Assembly: GCF_036017065.1 (NCBI RefSeq)
Contig: NZ_JAYXHR010000002.1
Coordinates: 868,001 to 932,000, forward strand
Direction of reading: 5' to 3'
Origin: Uliginosibacterium sp036017065
GTDB taxonomy: Bacteria; Pseudomonadota; Gammaproteobacteria; Burkholderiales; Rhodocyclaceae
DNA: 64,000 nt
Shown here piece by piece: positions 28,008 through 37,070 of the stretch. The notes beneath the pieces are model-generated. The model was not told where the DNA came from and ran no database searches. It saw only the letters and a program-made list of their open reading frames with translations. A program made the translations under genes and the position numbers. The number at the start of each line of letters is the position of its first letter. Positions within the stretch are counted from its first letter, which is position 1.

Positions 28008-29411
28008 TCAGCAAGCCGGCCACAGGTCCTTCCACTCGTGGTGCTGTTCGTACTGGCTGGCGAGGTCCAGCAGGCGTTCGTCGGCACCGAAGTCCGCCAC
28101 CAGCTGGAAGCCGATCGGCATGCCGGACGCCGTGGGCGCGGCGGGCAGGGTGAGGCCGGGATGGCTGCAGGCGTTCACCCAGTTGGTGAACACCGCGTGG
28201 CCGCGTGGGCCGGCAGTCTGGCCGTCGATGACTGGCGGAAAAGGCTCGTTCTTCGGCCAGGGGTTGGCGGCCGAGGACGGCGTCATGATGATGTCGTACT
28301 GCTCGAAGGCGAGGCCGACGGCGGAGCGCAGCTGGTACAGGATCTCGATGACGCCCTGGTACTCGCCGCCGGAGATGCCGTCGCCGGTGATCGCGCGGTC
28401 GCGGTACTCCGGCGTCACCAGGTCCTTGAAGCCGGCGTTGTTACGCGCCATCAGCGACATGCACACGTTGCCGATCTTGGCCCAGTTGTCGCTCACCGGC
28501 TTGATGTCGAAAGGCAGCTCGCCTTCGGTGACCTCGTGGCCCATGGCGCGGAAACGCTCGGCGGCCTCCGCACAGCTGCGGCTGATCTCCGGGTCCACCG
28601 GGCTGTCGCCGAAGCGCGGCACGTAGAGGATGCGCAGCGTGCCGGGTGCGCCGGTGAACTCGGTCATCGGTGCGAAGCCGCGCGAACGCTGGTCGCGACG
28701 ATGCGGACGGGCGATCGCCGACATCATCAGGCGCACGTCGTCGACCGTGCGGCCGATGGGGCCGACCACTTCGCAGTCGTACAGCACGGAGGAGAAACCA
28801 TCCGCACGCGGGATGCGCGACAGCGTGGGCTTGAGTCCGACCAGGCCGGTATAGCCGGCGGGGCGGCGGATCGAGCCGCCGCCATCGGTGCCCAGCGACA
28901 GCGGCACCATGCCGGCCGCCACCGAGGCCACCGAACCACCGCTGGAACCGCCGGTGGTCAGCTCGGTGTTCCACGGGTTCGACGTGACACCGAACACCGG
29001 GTTGTAGGTCGATGCACGGCTGGCGAATTCCGGCAGGTTGGTCTTGCCGATGATGATCGCGCCGGCCTCGCGCAGCAGCTCGATGGGCAGCTCGTCGTGC
29101 GGGGCGATGTTGTCCTTGAACAGCGGCGAGCCGAACACGAAGGGCATGCCGGCCACGTAGATGTTGTCCTTGATCGACACCGGGATGCCTTCCAGCCAGC
29201 TGCGCGGCTCGTCCTTCGCGAACAGCGCGTCGCTGTGCTTCGCCGCGGCACGGGCGCCTGCCACGTCGACATGGATGAAGGCGTTCAGCGTGGGCTGCAG
29301 CGTCGCGATGCGGGCGAGGAAATGCTCGACGACCTGCGTGGCGGTCAGTTGCTTCGTGCGCAGACGCTCACCGATTTCGCGGACGCTCAGCTTGTGGATC
29401 TCGACGGTCAT
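28008..29411 (-). CDS. amidase signature enzyme
   Basis: 467 residues. The Ser-cisSer-Lys triad is intact: Lys in PVSIKDNIYV, the cis-Ser in TDGGGSIRRPAG, and the nucleophile region GGSSGGSVASVAAG. GKTNLPEF is another family motif. Amidase signature enzymes hydrolyse amides, including N-carbamoyl and allophanate-type bonds. With a hydantoinase in the same cluster, cleavage of an N-carbamoyl product or another open-chain amide is plausible but unproven. It lies between the DapA-like and racemase-like genes on one strand. Confidence 0.93.
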   Translation of the reverse strand: MTVEIHKLSVREIGERLRTKQLTATQVVEHFLARIATLQPTLNAFIHVDVAGARAAAKHSDALFAKDEPRSWLEGIPVSIKDNIYVAGMPFVFGSPLFKDNIAPHDELPIELLREAGAIIIGKTNLPEFASRASTYNPVFGVTSNPWNTELTTGGSSGGSVASVAAGMVPLSLGTDGGGSIRRPAGYTGLVGLKPTLSRIPRADGFSSVLYDCEVVGPIGRTVDDVRLMMSAIARPHRRDQRSRGFAPMTEFTGAPGTLRILYVPRFGDSPVDPEISRSCAEAAERFRAMGHEVTEGELPFDIKPVSDNWAKIGNVCMSLMARNNAGFKDLVTPEYRDRAITGDGISGGEYQGVIEILYQLRSAVGLAFEQYDIIMTPSSAANPWPKNEPFPPVIDGQTAGPRGHAVFTNWVNACSHPGLTLPAAPTASGMPIGFQLVADFGADERLLDLASQYEQHHEWKDLWPAC

Positions 29412-29454
29412 GGAAGGCTCTCTTCAGGAAAACGTAAGACGGGGGCGATGTAGC

Positions 29455-30396
29455 TCACGCGATGGCGTAGGTGCCGCGATGGGACAGTGACAGGCCGACG
29501 CGCTCCACCGTGGCTTCCAGCTCGCGCATCGTGATCGGGTCCATGCGCATGCCGGGCGAGCGGATCACGTCGCAGGCGATCACGCCACGGCGCATGTAGG
29601 TGGCCTTGCGCAGCGCGAGGCCGACCTTGGGCTGGAATTCGTAGCGGATCAGCGGGCAGTAGCGGTCGAAGGTCGCGGCGGCGGCGGCGAAGTTGCCGGC
29701 AGCGTGGTGCTCGTAGATGCGCACCAGGATCTCGGGGAAGGCGAAGCCGGTCATGGTGCCGACGGCACCGCGCTGCAGTTCTTCCAGGAAGTACACACCA
29801 CCCAGGCCACCGAAAATCTTCGTGCTGCCCTGCGCGAGTTCGAGGATGCGCGAGATCTTCTGGCCCACCGGCGGCTCTTCCATCTTGATCATGCCGACGC
29901 CGCCTTCGCGGCCGAGGCGCGCCACCAGGTCGGCGCCGATCTCGGTGCCGAAGGAATCCGGGAAGTCGTGGATGACCACCGGGATCTTCACGGCCTGCGC
30001 GACGCTGCGGTAGTAGTCGAACTGCACCGCGTCGGCGGTGGTATCCAGCGGCGCGACGAAGACTGCTTCGGCGCCGAGCGCTTCCGCTTCGCGGGCCTGT
30101 TCGATGGCACCGGCCACGCCGAGTGCGCGCACGCCGACCCATACCGGCACGCGGCTACGGGTGTGCTTGATGAATGTGCGGATGACCTGGCTGCGTTCGT
30201 CCTGCGACAGCTTGTGCGACTCGCCGAGGAAGCCGAGGATGGCCAGGCCGTTGACGCCGGCTTCGATCTGGAAATCCACCAGCGAGGCGATGCTGGCGAG
30301 GTCCAGTGCGCCATCGGTGGCGAAGGGCGTCGGGCAGATCGTGAAGACGCCTTTCGCGTTGGCGAGGCGGTCGGAGAGAGGGGCTTGCGTGCTCAT
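29455..30396 (-). CDS. DapA/NanA family aldolase-like protein
   Basis: 313 residues, a TIM barrel of the dihydrodipicolinate synthase/N-acetylneuraminate lyase superfamily. The Schiff-base Lys is in GMIKMEEPPVG. The GTTGE motif of DapA is GFLGE, and the catalytic Tyr of the YNxP motif is replaced (VIHDFPDSFG). It is therefore not a DapA; a 2-oxo acid lyase or dehydratase with a different carboxylate is more likely. It begins the minus-strand operon, with a LysR-type site about 90 bases upstream. Confidence 0.88.
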   Translation of the reverse strand: MSTQAPLSDRLANAKGVFTICPTPFATDGALDLASIASLVDFQIEAGVNGLAILGFLGESHKLSQDERSQVIRTFIKHTRSRVPVWVGVRALGVAGAIEQAREAEALGAEAVFVAPLDTTADAVQFDYYRSVAQAVKIPVVIHDFPDSFGTEIGADLVARLGREGGVGMIKMEEPPVGQKISRILELAQGSTKIFGGLGGVYFLEELQRGAVGTMTGFAFPEILVRIYEHHAAGNFAAAAATFDRYCPLIRYEFQPKVGLALRKATYMRRGVIACDVIRSPGMRMDPITMRELEATVERVGLSLSHRGTYAIA

Positions 30397-30481
30397 GTTT
30401 GAATGGCCGTGTGGTGTTGCGTTGAGGCCATTATTCGAAACCGCCCCGCACGGTGTCGCGTGCTTTTATGAGCGACACCCT

Positions 30482-30494
30482 TAACATCCGCTCA
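30482..30494 (-). promoter_or_regulatory. candidate LysR site upstream of the DapA-like operon
   Basis: Read on the minus strand this is TGAGCGGATGTTA, a T-N11-A motif. It shares CGGATGTTAA exactly with the site between the LysR and SDR genes. It lies between the LysR stop and the DapA-like start, about 90 bases from the latter, where an activator site would be expected. Confidence 0.5.
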
Positions 30495-30498
30495 TGCC

Positions 30499-31434
30499 TT
30501 ATCCCTGCGCAGACGCCTGCACCATAGCGGGGTCCGGGCGGAATCCTTCGCTTTGCATGAGCTGCTGGAGCACCGCGATGAAAGTCTGGGCGATCTGCGA
30601 CAGCGGTTCGAAGCGGGTATGCACCAGGTTGGCGCGCACGCTCGGTGCGTTTTCGATCGGACGCACCGCCAACTGGCTGCTCGGCCAGCTGCGTACCGAG
30701 AATTCATCGACGATGGCGATGCCCGCGCCGGCCATCACCAGCGCGCAGGCGTTCTGCGGCGAGCCCACTTCGATGGCGGTGCGGTAGGTGGCGCCTTCCG
30801 CCTCGAACATGCCGCTCACCAGTACACCGAAGGGTGAGGCGCGGTCGTAGGCGATCAACGGATAGGACAGCAGGTCGGTGGCGACCAGCGAGGTCTGCAG
30901 CGCCAGCGGGTGGTTGACCGGGCAGATGCACACCAGGCGGCCGCTGCCCAGCGGCGTGGATTCGATGTTGGGATGCTCCACCGGCAGGATGGTCACGCCG
31001 AGGTCGGCCTGGCGGTTGAGCAGGCGCTCCACCAGCGGCGCGAAGCCGAGGAACTGGAAGCCCAGCTTCACCTGCGGGTGTGTCTCGCGGAAGGCCGCCA
31101 TCGCCAGCGGAATCACCATCTGGCCCACGCTGGGGCTGGACACGACGTTGAGGATGCCTTCCTGGTGCTCGCTCAGCTCGCGCGCCAGCGTGTTCACGCG
31201 CTGCACGCCGGCATAGACATGCTCCACTTCGAGGAACAGTTTCTTGGCCTCGGGCGTGGCGTAGAGCCGGCCCTTGATGCGCTCAAACAGGGCGAAGCCG
31301 ACGCGCGACTCGGTGTGCGACAGCAGGCGGCTGACCGCCGGCTGCGACACGAACAGCAGTTGCGACGCGCCACTGATGGAGCCGGTGATCATGACGGCCC
31401 GGAAGACTTCGATCTGGCGCAGGTTCAGCGACAT
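30499..31434 (-). CDS. LysR family regulator of the catabolic cluster
   Basis: 311 residues. The HTH is LRQIEVFRAVMITGSISGASQLL then SQPAVSRLLSHTESRVGFALFER, of the group with regulators of amino-acid and opine catabolism. The effector domain is complete. I start at MSLNLRQIEVF; the upstream in-frame extension does not resemble the family. It is divergent from SDR-hydantoinase and upstream of the DapA-amidase-racemase-ABC run, so one regulator can control both halves. Identical 10-mers in the two promoters support this. Confidence 0.93.
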   Translation of the reverse strand: MSLNLRQIEVFRAVMITGSISGASQLLFVSQPAVSRLLSHTESRVGFALFERIKGRLYATPEAKKLFLEVEHVYAGVQRVNTLARELSEHQEGILNVVSSPSVGQMVIPLAMAAFRETHPQVKLGFQFLGFAPLVERLLNRQADLGVTILPVEHPNIESTPLGSGRLVCICPVNHPLALQTSLVATDLLSYPLIAYDRASPFGVLVSGMFEAEGATYRTAIEVGSPQNACALVMAGAGIAIVDEFSVRSWPSSQLAVRPIENAPSVRANLVHTRFEPLSQIAQTFIAVLQQLMQSEGFRPDPAMVQASAQG

Positions 31435-31464
31435 GGCGGACGCGGTGACGGGCAGCAGTGCCCA

Positions 31465-31477
31465 TAACCGGATGTTA
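31465..31477. promoter_or_regulatory. candidate LysR box between LysR and SDR genes
   Basis: TAAC-CGGAT-GTTA is a T-N11-A dyad with four-base arms, 30 bases upstream of the LysR start. The 300-base divergent spacer 31435-31734 otherwise shows several short TGTCGG/CCGACG repeats (about 31538-31565) but no further gene. Confidence 0.55.
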
Positions 31478-31734
31478 ATGACGACTACGACTAGCAATCG
31501 CTGTGCCGAAGTCGCGTCGATCGACCCATGTCGATGTGTCGGCATGTGTCCCCGTGTGCCGACGGTTCGCGACGCGGCGCATAACGGCGCGTTAAGAGCG
31601 GCCCACAAAAAGGCAAGCGACGCGCCGTGGGCGAGCGCCGAGAATGGCGGCACAGGGCGGTGTCTCGCGTCGTGCGTGCCTCGTGTCGTGCGTCGCGATC
31701 CGTCTCTCCCCACCCACCAACCGGAACACACGCG

Positions 31735-32514
31735 ATGGATCTCGGAATCTCTGGCCGCAACGCGCTCGTCTGCGCCTCCAGCAAGGGCCTCGGCCGCGCC
31801 TGCGCCCTCTCGCTCGCCCGCGACGGCGTCAATCTCACGCTGGTGGCCCGCGGTGCCGAAGCGCTGGAACGCACCGCCGAGGAAATCCGCCAGAGTACCG
31901 GCGTCAAGGTCGTCACCGTTGCCGCCGATGTCACCACGGAAGCCGGTCGCGCCGCGGTGCTGGAAGCCTGCCCGCAGCCGGACATCCTCGTCACCAACGC
32001 CGGCGGCCCCAAGCCCGGCGACTTCCGCGACTGGGACCGCGACGCGTGGATCGCCGCGCTGGACGCCAACATGCTGACGCCGATCGCGCTCATCAAGGCG
32101 ACGGTGGACGGCATGATCGAACGCCGCTTCGGCCGCATCGTGAACATCACCTCCGGCGCGGTGAAGGCGCCCATCGACATCCTGGGTCTATCGAACGGCG
32201 CGCGCTCGGGCCTCACCGGATTCGTCGCCGGACTGGCGCGTGTTACCGTGGCCCACAACGTGACGATCAACAACCTGCTGCCCGGCCCCTTCGACACCGA
32301 CCGCCTGCGCGAGACCGCTGCGCAAGGTGCCGCGAAGAGCGGCAAGACGGTGGAGGCGGTGATCGCCGAGCGTGGCGCGGCCAACCCGGCACGTCGCCTG
32401 GGCGACCCGGCGGAGTTCGGCGATGCCTGCGCCTTCCTGTGCAGCGCGCAGGCCGGCTTCATCACCGGGCAGAACCTGCTGCTCGACGGCGGCCACTATC
32501 CCGGCACCTTCTGA
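31735..32514 (+). CDS. SDR family protein lacking the YxxxK motif
   Basis: 259 residues. NAD(P) binding is shown by ASSKGLGRACA, and ILVTNAGG is the usual NAG motif. The C-terminal FITGQNLLLDGGHYP is the standard SDR ending. The catalytic Ser is in NITSGA, but the Tyr and Lys positions 13 and 17 residues on are Ser and Arg (GLSNGARSG). This SNxxR pattern defines a known SDR subgroup of uncertain chemistry. It probably forms an operon with the hydantoinase gene 59 bases downstream. Confidence 0.9.
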   Translation: MDLGISGRNALVCASSKGLGRACALSLARDGVNLTLVARGAEALERTAEEIRQSTGVKVVTVAADVTTEAGRAAVLEACPQPDILVTNAGGPKPGDFRDWDRDAWIAALDANMLTPIALIKATVDGMIERRFGRIVNITSGAVKAPIDILGLSNGARSGLTGFVAGLARVTVAHNVTINNLLPGPFDTDRLRETAAQGAAKSGKTVEAVIAERGAANPARRLGDPAEFGDACAFLCSAQAGFITGQNLLLDGGHYPGTF

Positions 32515-32573
32515 GTCCGCGCAGTTCCAATCCTCTTTCGTACCAGTCCTTCTCGTCGCACGGAATCCGCAGC

Positions 32574-34055
32574 ATGGACACGCAGTTCGACCTCACCATC
32601 CGCAATGGCCGCATCAGCAATGCGGACGCGACATTCCATGCCGACATCGGCATCTGCGATGGCGTGATCGTCGCCGTCGAACCCGGCCTGCCGCCGGGGC
32701 TCGAGAACGTGGACGCGACAGGTCGCTGGGTGCTGCCCGGTGGCGTGGACAGTCACTGCCACATCGAGCAACTGTCCGGCATGGGCGTGATGTGCGCGGA
32801 CGACTTCTACAGCGGCACCGTGTCCGCCGCTTTCGGTGGCACCACGACGATCCTGTCCTTCGCCGCGCAGCACCGCAACGACCGCATCCCCGACGTGCTG
32901 GCCGACTACCATCGCCGCGCGGCGGAGAAGGCGGTCATCGACTACGGCTTCCACCTGATCCTCACCAACCCGGACGAGACCGCGCTGCGCGAGCATCTGC
33001 CGCAGGCGGTGCGCGACGGCATCAGCTCGCTCAAGGTCTACATGACCTACGACAAGCTGAAGCTGGACGACTACCAGTTGCTCGAGGTGATGGACACCGC
33101 CGGTGAGCTGGGCGCGCTGGTGATGATGCATGCCGAGAACCACGACATGATCCGCTGGATCGCCCACCGCCTGCTGGAGCGCGGCCACACCGCGCCGAAG
33201 TTCCACGCGGTGGCGCACGACCCGCTGGTCGAGACCGAAGCGACCAATCGCGCCATCACGCTCGCGCGCCTGGTGGATGTGCCGGTGCTGATCGTGCACG
33301 TGTCCGGGGGCGAGACCATCGAGGTCATCCGCAAGGCGCAGCAGATGGGTGCGCCGGTGCTGGCCGAGAGCTGCCCGCAATACCTGTTCCTCGAAGCCAG
33401 CGACAGCGATGTCGACGGCATGGAAGGCGCCAAGTACTGCTGCAGTCCGCCACCGCGCGACGTGGCCTCGCAGGAGGCGGTGTGGGCCGGCCTGCTCGAC
33501 GGCACGCTGGGTGTGTATTCGTCGGACCACGCACCGTATCGCTTTGATGCGTCAGGCAAGCTGCCGAAGGGCGACAAGACCACCTTCAAGGAGATGGCCA
33601 ACGGCGTGCCCGGCATCGAGCTGCGCCTGCCGCTGCTGTTCTCGGAGGGCGTGCTGAAGGGCCGCATGACGATCGAACAGTTCGTCGCACTCACTGCTAC
33701 CAACCACGCCCGCATCTACGGCATGGCGGGGCGCAAGGGCGTGATCGCGGTGGGCGCGGATGCCGACATCGCGCTGTGGGATCCGACGCGCAAGGTCGAT
33801 GTCAGTGCGGCCATGCTGCACGACAACGTCGGCTACACGCCCTACGAAGGCCGCCACATCACCGGCTGGCCGACCGATGTTTTCAGCCGCGGCCGCAGCG
33901 TGGTGCGCGATGGTGAACTGCGGGCCGAACGGGGTAGCGGCCGCTTCGTGGCACGCGGTCGGCCAGACCTGCCACAGAACCCCGCGGCGAGCGACGCGCG
34001 CAGCGGCTTCAAGGCGCTGCTCGGGCTGGACCACGCGCCTCGCTATCGCCGCTGA
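32574..34055 (+). CDS. D-hydantoinase / dihydropyrimidinase
   Basis: 493 residues, an amidohydrolase with a binuclear metal site. The first metal motif is GGVDSHCHIEQ, the carboxylated Lys is in SSLKVYMTYD, further metal His are in MMHAENHD and IVHVSGGE, and the metal Asp is in SSDHAPYRFD. A substrate-loop Tyr is in KVYMTYDK. It opens cyclic ureides or imides to N-carbamoyl amino acids. The extra C-terminal stretch after VFSRGRSVV (about 50 residues) resembles that of hydantoinases. Start at MDTQFDLTIRNG; no strong ribosome site. Confidence 0.93.
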   Translation: MDTQFDLTIRNGRISNADATFHADIGICDGVIVAVEPGLPPGLENVDATGRWVLPGGVDSHCHIEQLSGMGVMCADDFYSGTVSAAFGGTTTILSFAAQHRNDRIPDVLADYHRRAAEKAVIDYGFHLILTNPDETALREHLPQAVRDGISSLKVYMTYDKLKLDDYQLLEVMDTAGELGALVMMHAENHDMIRWIAHRLLERGHTAPKFHAVAHDPLVETEATNRAITLARLVDVPVLIVHVSGGETIEVIRKAQQMGAPVLAESCPQYLFLEASDSDVDGMEGAKYCCSPPPRDVASQEAVWAGLLDGTLGVYSSDHAPYRFDASGKLPKGDKTTFKEMANGVPGIELRLPLLFSEGVLKGRMTIEQFVALTATNHARIYGMAGRKGVIAVGADADIALWDPTRKVDVSAAMLHDNVGYTPYEGRHITGWPTDVFSRGRSVVRDGELRAERGSGRFVARGRPDLPQNPAASDARSGFKALLGLDHAPRYRR

Positions 34056-34070
34056 GCGGCCCGGCCGGTC

Positions 34071-34095
34071 GTTGCGGGGACGAGGCCCCCGCAAC
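34071..34095. terminator. hairpin between convergent genes
   Basis: GTTGCGGGG (34071-34079) and CCCCGCAAC (34087-34095) form a perfect nine-base stem just after the hydantoinase stop and before the chemoreceptor stop. No T-run follows on either strand, so it is at most a weak or Rho-assisted end. Confidence 0.35.
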
Positions 34096-34103
34096 CGCTG
34101 GCC

Positions 34104-35726
34104 TCAGATGCGGTACTGACGCACCGCCTTGCTCATGCGGTCGACGTTGTCGTCCAGGCGATGGGCGAGGGCCTGCGTGGCGCGGGCCACCTCCACGTTC
34201 TCCTCGGTTTCGCGGGCAATCCGCTCCAGGCCGCGGGCCATATGCTCCATGGCCGTGGTCTGTTCGTTGGCGGTGTGCGAGATCTCGCCGACGCGTGACT
34301 GCAGGCCGCGCGCCTGGGCCTGGATCTCGTCCAGCGCGACGCGTGCGTCGCGCACCAGCGCCACGCTGCCCTCGACCTGCTGCGCGCTCTGGCGCATGCC
34401 CTGCACGGCGGCCTCGGTGTCGTTCTGGATGCGCGCGATCACGTCGTCGATCTCGCGCGTCGCAGTCGTCGTACGCTCGGCCAGCTTGCGCACTTCATCG
34501 GCCACCACCGCGAAGCCGCGGCCCTGTTCGCCGGCGCGGGCGGCCTCGATGGCGGCGTTGAGCGCCAGCAGGTTGGTTTGCTCGGCGATCTCCTTGATGA
34601 CGCGGGCGATCTGCCCCACCTCCTGGGTGCCGTCGCCGAGCTTCTCCACCGTTTCGGCGGAGCTGCCCACGGTGTGCGACAGCGCCTCGATGGCGGCACG
34701 CGCCTGTTCCGACAGACTGGCCCCGCGCTCCGCGCAGGCTTCCACGTCCCGCGAGATGCCGTGCGTGTCGCGCACATGGGCGGCCACCTCGCTGATCGAC
34801 ACCGTCATCTCCTCGATGCCGGCGGCGGCGGTCGAGGTCTCGTTGCTCTGCGCGTCGGAGGTGCCGACCAGCCGACCCATGTCGTCGTTGAGGTTGACGG
34901 TGGAGGTGGACACCTCGCGGGTGGCGTCGCCAATGATCTGCAGCGTGGCGCGGGTGGCGGCCAGCAGGCTGTCGAGGCGGGTGCCGATGCGGCCGATGAT
35001 GTCGCTGCGCGGCGTCGCCATCGACGTCGCCAGGTCGCCGCGGGACAGCACACCAGCCAGCGTCTCCTCGATGTCGTGCAGGTGCCGGAAGCTCCGCGGC
35101 ACCAGCCAGCCGCCGGTCAGCAGGCAGGCGAGCAGCAGCACGATGCCCAGCCCCTGGCCGATGCCGGCGGGCACTGCGTCGCCGGCCAGCAACAGGCCGG
35201 CAGCAAGGGCGGCGAGGAGGACCAGCGTGTAGAGCTGGAAGGAAAGATCGCGCGCACGCAGGGACAGCGCGCCGTGGCGCTGGCGCACGCGGCCGTTGTC
35301 GACCTCGATGCTGCGGTCACCTTCGCGCAGGCGCCGGTAGGCCTCCGTCGCACCGTCGATCTGCTCGCGGCTCGGGCGCGAACGCACCGACTGGAAACCC
35401 ACCACGTTGCCGTTCTCGCGCACCGGCGAGACGTTGGCCTCGACCCAGTAGTAGCCCCCGTCCTTGCGGCGGTTCTTGACGATGCCCTTCCACGGGCGGC
35501 CGGACTTGAGGGTGCGCCACATGTCGTCGAAGGCCTCGGGCGGCATGTCGGGGTGGCGCACGATGTTGTGCGGCTGGCCCAGCATCTCCTCGCGCTGGAA
35601 GCCGCTGATCTCGGCGAAGGCTGCATTGGCCTCGGTGATCAGGCCCTTGAGGTCGGTGCGGGAATAGATGAAGACGTCGGGGGGGATCGGCGTCTCGACG
35701 TCGATCACGGGAAGATTGGTGCGCAT
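34104..35726 (-). CDS. PAS-domain methyl-accepting chemotaxis protein
   Basis: 540 residues, Aer-like. The N-terminal PAS domain has TDLKGLITEANAAFAEISGF, HPDMPPEAFDDMW and GYYWVEANVSPV, the FAD-binding pattern of Aer. Two membrane helices (about 165-210) without a periplasmic domain and a short HAMP-like segment follow. The signalling tip EIAEQTNLLALNAAIEAARAGEQGRGFAVVADEVR is complete. No C-terminal CheR pentapeptide is present. I use ATG at MRTNLPVID; TTG codons upstream, at 35744 and 35795, are alternatives with weak ribosome sites. Probably energy or redox taxis. Confidence 0.93.
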   Translation of the reverse strand: MRTNLPVIDVETPIPPDVFIYSRTDLKGLITEANAAFAEISGFQREEMLGQPHNIVRHPDMPPEAFDDMWRTLKSGRPWKGIVKNRRKDGGYYWVEANVSPVRENGNVVGFQSVRSRPSREQIDGATEAYRRLREGDRSIEVDNGRVRQRHGALSLRARDLSFQLYTLVLLAALAAGLLLAGDAVPAGIGQGLGIVLLLACLLTGGWLVPRSFRHLHDIEETLAGVLSRGDLATSMATPRSDIIGRIGTRLDSLLAATRATLQIIGDATREVSTSTVNLNDDMGRLVGTSDAQSNETSTAAAGIEEMTVSISEVAAHVRDTHGISRDVEACAERGASLSEQARAAIEALSHTVGSSAETVEKLGDGTQEVGQIARVIKEIAEQTNLLALNAAIEAARAGEQGRGFAVVADEVRKLAERTTTATREIDDVIARIQNDTEAAVQGMRQSAQQVEGSVALVRDARVALDEIQAQARGLQSRVGEISHTANEQTTAMEHMARGLERIARETEENVEVARATQALAHRLDDNVDRMSKAVRQYRI

Positions 35727-35795
35727 GCGGTCTGACTGGGTCAAGGCCGCGTGCCCTTGGGGGTCTATCGCGTGCCGGTTAGCTCCTTTCGACAA

Positions 35796-35823
35796 TCATC
35801 GCCATGACACTGCGAAGACTTGA
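35796..35823 (-). promoter_or_regulatory. possible sigma-28 (FliA) promoter
   Basis: On the minus strand TCAAGTCT (35816-35823), 12 bases, then GGCGATGA (35796-35803) resemble the flagellar consensus TAAAGTTT / GCCGATAA at six of eight positions each. It lies about 70 bases before the chemoreceptor start, where a chemotaxis-class promoter would be expected. Confidence 0.4.
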
Positions 35824-35966
35824 TGGCCCAGAACATGAACATACGTAAAAAGACATAGGTCACCTGCCGGTCGATGGCCCGGGAAGCCGCCTCCTGCCTG
35901 GGTTCCCGGCCGGGTGTGCGCATGATGGCGCGGGCGGCCCGGCGTTGGCGGCGGCTGTGCATTCCG

Positions 35967-36959
35967 TCACGCTTGCGTGGTTGCGTCGTCGTCTGCCGCA
36001 TCCGCCAGCAGCCCTTGCGCATGGGTGCGCAGGGCCGCGCGCAGGGGCGCCGGCTCCAGCACCGTGAAGGAGAAAGGCAGGCGCGCGAGCTGGCGGGCAA
36101 ACCAGTTGAGGCTGTCGGTGCGTGCCTCCAGCAGGATGCCGTCCCGGTGGGGCAGCAACAGGCCGATCTGCGTGCCCAGTTCAGCGACGGCCCGGGCTGC
36201 GTCCGTGCGCAGCAGCACCCTCACGGCGATCGGCCGTGGCAGTGTCGCGATGCTGTGGTCCAGGTGCGCCGCTGCGTCGAAGTCGTCCGGCCGCAGAAAG
36301 CTGTGTGGCAACGGCAGCACGTCGCGCAGGCGGTCCAGCCGGAACGACCGCAAGCCGTTGCGCAGGTGGCAGTGGCCGCTGACGTACCAGTGGCCACGGC
36401 GGAACACCAGGCCGTAGGGATCGATGTCGCGCGTGCTGGCCGCGCCGGCGTCGTCGCTGTAGGCCATCCGCACACGTTGCTGCGCCTGGATGGCGAGCGC
36501 CAGCGCCATCAGGTCGGCGTCGCGGCCGGTCGGTCGCGCACCCGCCTCCGCACTGGCGGGTGCCACCTGCGTCAGCGTGGCGTGGTCGGCCAGTGCGCGC
36601 AGGCGCTTGCGCAGGGCCTGCGGCATCACCCGTTCCAGCTTGGCCTGCGCACCTTCGATGGCGGGGGCCGCCTGTTCCATGCCGAGTCGTCGCGCCGCCA
36701 GCAGGCCGAGTGCGACCGCCAGCGTCTCGTCCTGCGTGAACATCAGCGGCGGCATGCGGAAGCCCGGCACCAGGCTGTAGCCGCCGAAGCGCCCGCGTTG
36801 CGTGGTGATGGGAATGCCCAGTTCTTCCAGCGTGGCGACGTAGCGACGCAGCGTGCGCACGTCCACCTCCAGCCGCCCGGCCAGTTCGGTGCCGCTGATC
36901 TGGCGATGCGTCTGCAGCAGTTCCAGCAGGGCGAGTACGCGTGTCGTGGGCTTCGCCAT
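35967..36959 (-). CDS. YafY-type WYL-domain transcriptional regulator
   Basis: 330 residues. The N-terminal HTH_11 reads RVLALLELLQTHRQISGTELAGRLEVDVRTLRRYVATLEELG. The WYL domain (about 150-240) has YGLVFRRGHWYVSGHC, with the central Trp-Tyr, and a C-terminal WCX segment follows. Regulators of this group bind an unknown ligand, often a nucleic-acid or nucleotide signal. It is divergent from a glutathione S-transferase gene with 111 bases between, a layout common for YafY genes and small detoxifying enzymes. Confidence 0.93.
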   Translation of the reverse strand: MAKPTTRVLALLELLQTHRQISGTELAGRLEVDVRTLRRYVATLEELGIPITTQRGRFGGYSLVPGFRMPPLMFTQDETLAVALGLLAARRLGMEQAAPAIEGAQAKLERVMPQALRKRLRALADHATLTQVAPASAEAGARPTGRDADLMALALAIQAQQRVRMAYSDDAGAASTRDIDPYGLVFRRGHWYVSGHCHLRNGLRSFRLDRLRDVLPLPHSFLRPDDFDAAAHLDHSIATLPRPIAVRVLLRTDAARAVAELGTQIGLLLPHRDGILLEARTDSLNWFARQLARLPFSFTVLEPAPLRAALRTHAQGLLADAADDDATTQA

Positions 36960-37070
36960 CGGTTCCTCCCGCTTTTCCGCCCGGGGCAGGGTGTGCTCTA
37001 TACAGGGCGGAATCTAACCTGTTTCGGGCGCAGGCTGGGCCCTCCACGACCCCCAAGGAGGATCGACATC

